Positions 22,135-22,653 of a stretch of DNA of 22,653 nucleotides are shown piece after piece. Origin of the DNA: an uncultured Lachnospiraceae bacterium. Its GTDB lineage: Bacteria > Bacillota > Clostridia > Lachnospirales > Lachnospiraceae. Positions within the stretch are counted from its first letter, which is position 1, and every line of letters begins with the position of its first letter. The notes under the pieces were generated by a model. The model did no database searches and was not told the DNA's origin. It saw only the letters and a program-made list of their open reading frames with translations. Location: contig CAJUJM010000098.1 in assembly GCA_910586755.1 (NCBI GenBank), positions 1-22,653 on the forward strand, given 5' to 3'. The position numbers and the translations under genes were made by a program.

Positions 22135-22624
22135 TTACAGTCAGATCATTGAATATATGCTGTTCCAGCATGATGAGTTCACCATGAAGCCCATCCTGGA
22201 CGAAAACGGGCACATGATATTAAGGGAAGAATATTACATAGACGGCATTAACTGCGAGCCTATGCTCTTTGACAGAGAGTGCGAAAAGCTCAACGCCCAG
22301 TATCACAAAAACCAGCACTATGCTGACATCAAATCCCATCATTACATTTTAAGCTTTGATCCGAAGGATAAAGACGATCATGGCCTGACCGAAGAACAGG
22401 CACAAGCCCTGGGAATGGAATATGCAAAAAAGAATTTTCCCGGTCATCAGGCTCTCGTCTGTACGCATACGGACGGTCACAATGGAAGCGGAAATATCCA
22501 CGTCCATATTATTATTAACTCTCTCCGCAGTCGAGTAGACAAGCGGCTCACGCCGCAAGCCCCTCACAGATCCGTGCGTGCGCCTTTCACGCACACGGCT
22601 CCTCATAGTAACATTCACTTTTAG
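22097..22624 (+). pseudogene. MobA/VirD2-type relaxase, interrupted after about 144 residues
   Basis: Start ATG 22097 (MAVLKHIASKNADYSQIIEY) is chosen because it is where the family begins; an upstream in-frame ATG at 22073 adds eight residues from within mobC. Tyr residues at 14 and 20 are candidates for the nicking tyrosine, and the metal-binding HTDGHNGSGNIHVHIIINSL carries the three-His relaxase motif. At 22529/22530 the sequence leaves the family and enters a group II intron end; the frame continues with intron-derived residues to a stop at 22622-22624. The normal protein is about 400-550 residues. The intron lies antisense, so it cannot be spliced from this mRNA and the gene should be non-functional. 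Confidence 0.85.
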
Positions 22625-22653
22625 AATAACCTCACATAAATCTTTGGTTTTGC
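22530..22653 (-). mobile_element. 3' end of a group II intron (domains V and VI), antisense to the relaxase
   Basis: On the minus strand 22569-22601 folds as domain V: GAGCCG starts the helix with the AGC triad, a GAAA-containing loop caps it and a CG bulge lies on the 3' side before GCACGG. Domain VI follows: GCGGC-GTGA-GCCGC, then GTCTACTCGAC with a bulged A about 7 nt from the 3' end, which ends in AC at 22530. Domain V here is 33 nt and has CGGATC where CGGTTC is usual, leaving the triad G opposite A, so ribozyme activity may be reduced or this may be a subclass variant. The intron body runs past the window. Confidence 0.8.
22621..22653 (-). CDS. Possible last 10 residues of the group II intron-encoded protein
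   Basis: The minus strand reads AKPKIYVRLF then stop at 22621-22623, ending 19 nt before domain V. Intron reverse transcriptase/maturase genes usually sit in domain IV and end shortly before domain V, so position and frame fit. Ten residues cannot prove it. Confidence 0.4.
   Translation of the reverse strand, partial: AKPKIYVRLF

Noticed and set aside
22530..22653. 5' end of a plus-strand intron or plain 3' end of the relaxase
   Set aside because: The plus strand has no GTGYG intron start, whereas the minus strand shows a domain V helix and a domain VI with a bulged A, so the antisense 3' end is the better reading.

Overview
The window looks like chromosomal DNA of a low-to-mid GC gut Firmicute, most likely a Lachnospiraceae-type Clostridia member. 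The reasons are strong AGGAGG-type ribosome binding sites, TTGACA/TATAAT promoters, protein styles typical of that family (SUMF1-flavodoxin lipoproteins, a bglPA locus with a MerR/Cdd1 pair, rlmD-tail serine recombinases) and dense mobile-element debris. Species cannot be fixed from the sequence alone.

Layout. (1) 1-2951: the 5' end of an unrecognised minus-strand gene, then a minus-strand operon of a TetR repressor, a flavodoxin lipoprotein and an SUMF1-flavodoxin lipoprotein. The last gene is cut off inside its flavodoxin domain, next to a cluster of short repeats that may be the end of a mobile element. The TetR promoter is consensus and carries two identical palindromic operators. (2) 3139-8150: a beta-glucoside operon (bglP-type PTS permease, then GH1 6-phospho-beta-glucosidase) followed by a frameshifted LysR regulator, a MerR-like regulator and a Cdd1-type helix-hairpin-helix protein, ending at a clear terminator. 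(3) 8249-8531: response-regulator debris. (4) 8573-13335: the most interesting part, a six-gene minus-strand operon divergent from an HxlR regulator. In order it encodes an ACGX-repeat precursor peptide, a radical SAM/SPASM maturase, a nitroreductase, a split-barrel flavoprotein fused to a 2[4Fe-4S] ferredoxin, a zinc-type macrodomain ADP-ribosyl hydrolase and a class M sirtuin (SirTM). The coupling suggests a Cys-rich, radical-SAM-modified peptide linked to redox chemistry and reversible ADP-ribosylation. (5) 13400-16650: a scrap yard with an IS256-family remnant, DUF4365-like debris, a ParE/RelE toxin-antitoxin pair, a RhuM protein and a DUF1016 remnant. (6) 16628-22653: part of a mobilizable or integrative element with two tandem large serine recombinases, a 57-residue protein, a sigma-region-4/alpha-CTD fusion protein, a candidate oriT, mobC and a relaxase. 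The relaxase is interrupted by the 3' end of a group II intron lying antisense to it.

How the parts work together: region 4 is a self-contained cassette with its own regulator, coupled genes (gaps of 1-15 nt or overlaps) and a terminator. By eye it is richer in GC than the AT-rich debris to its right, which suggests it arrived as a unit. Regions 5 and 6 are repeated insertions at a hot spot. Two single-base losses in poly-G runs (LysR, IS256 transposase) could be real decay or assembly errors.
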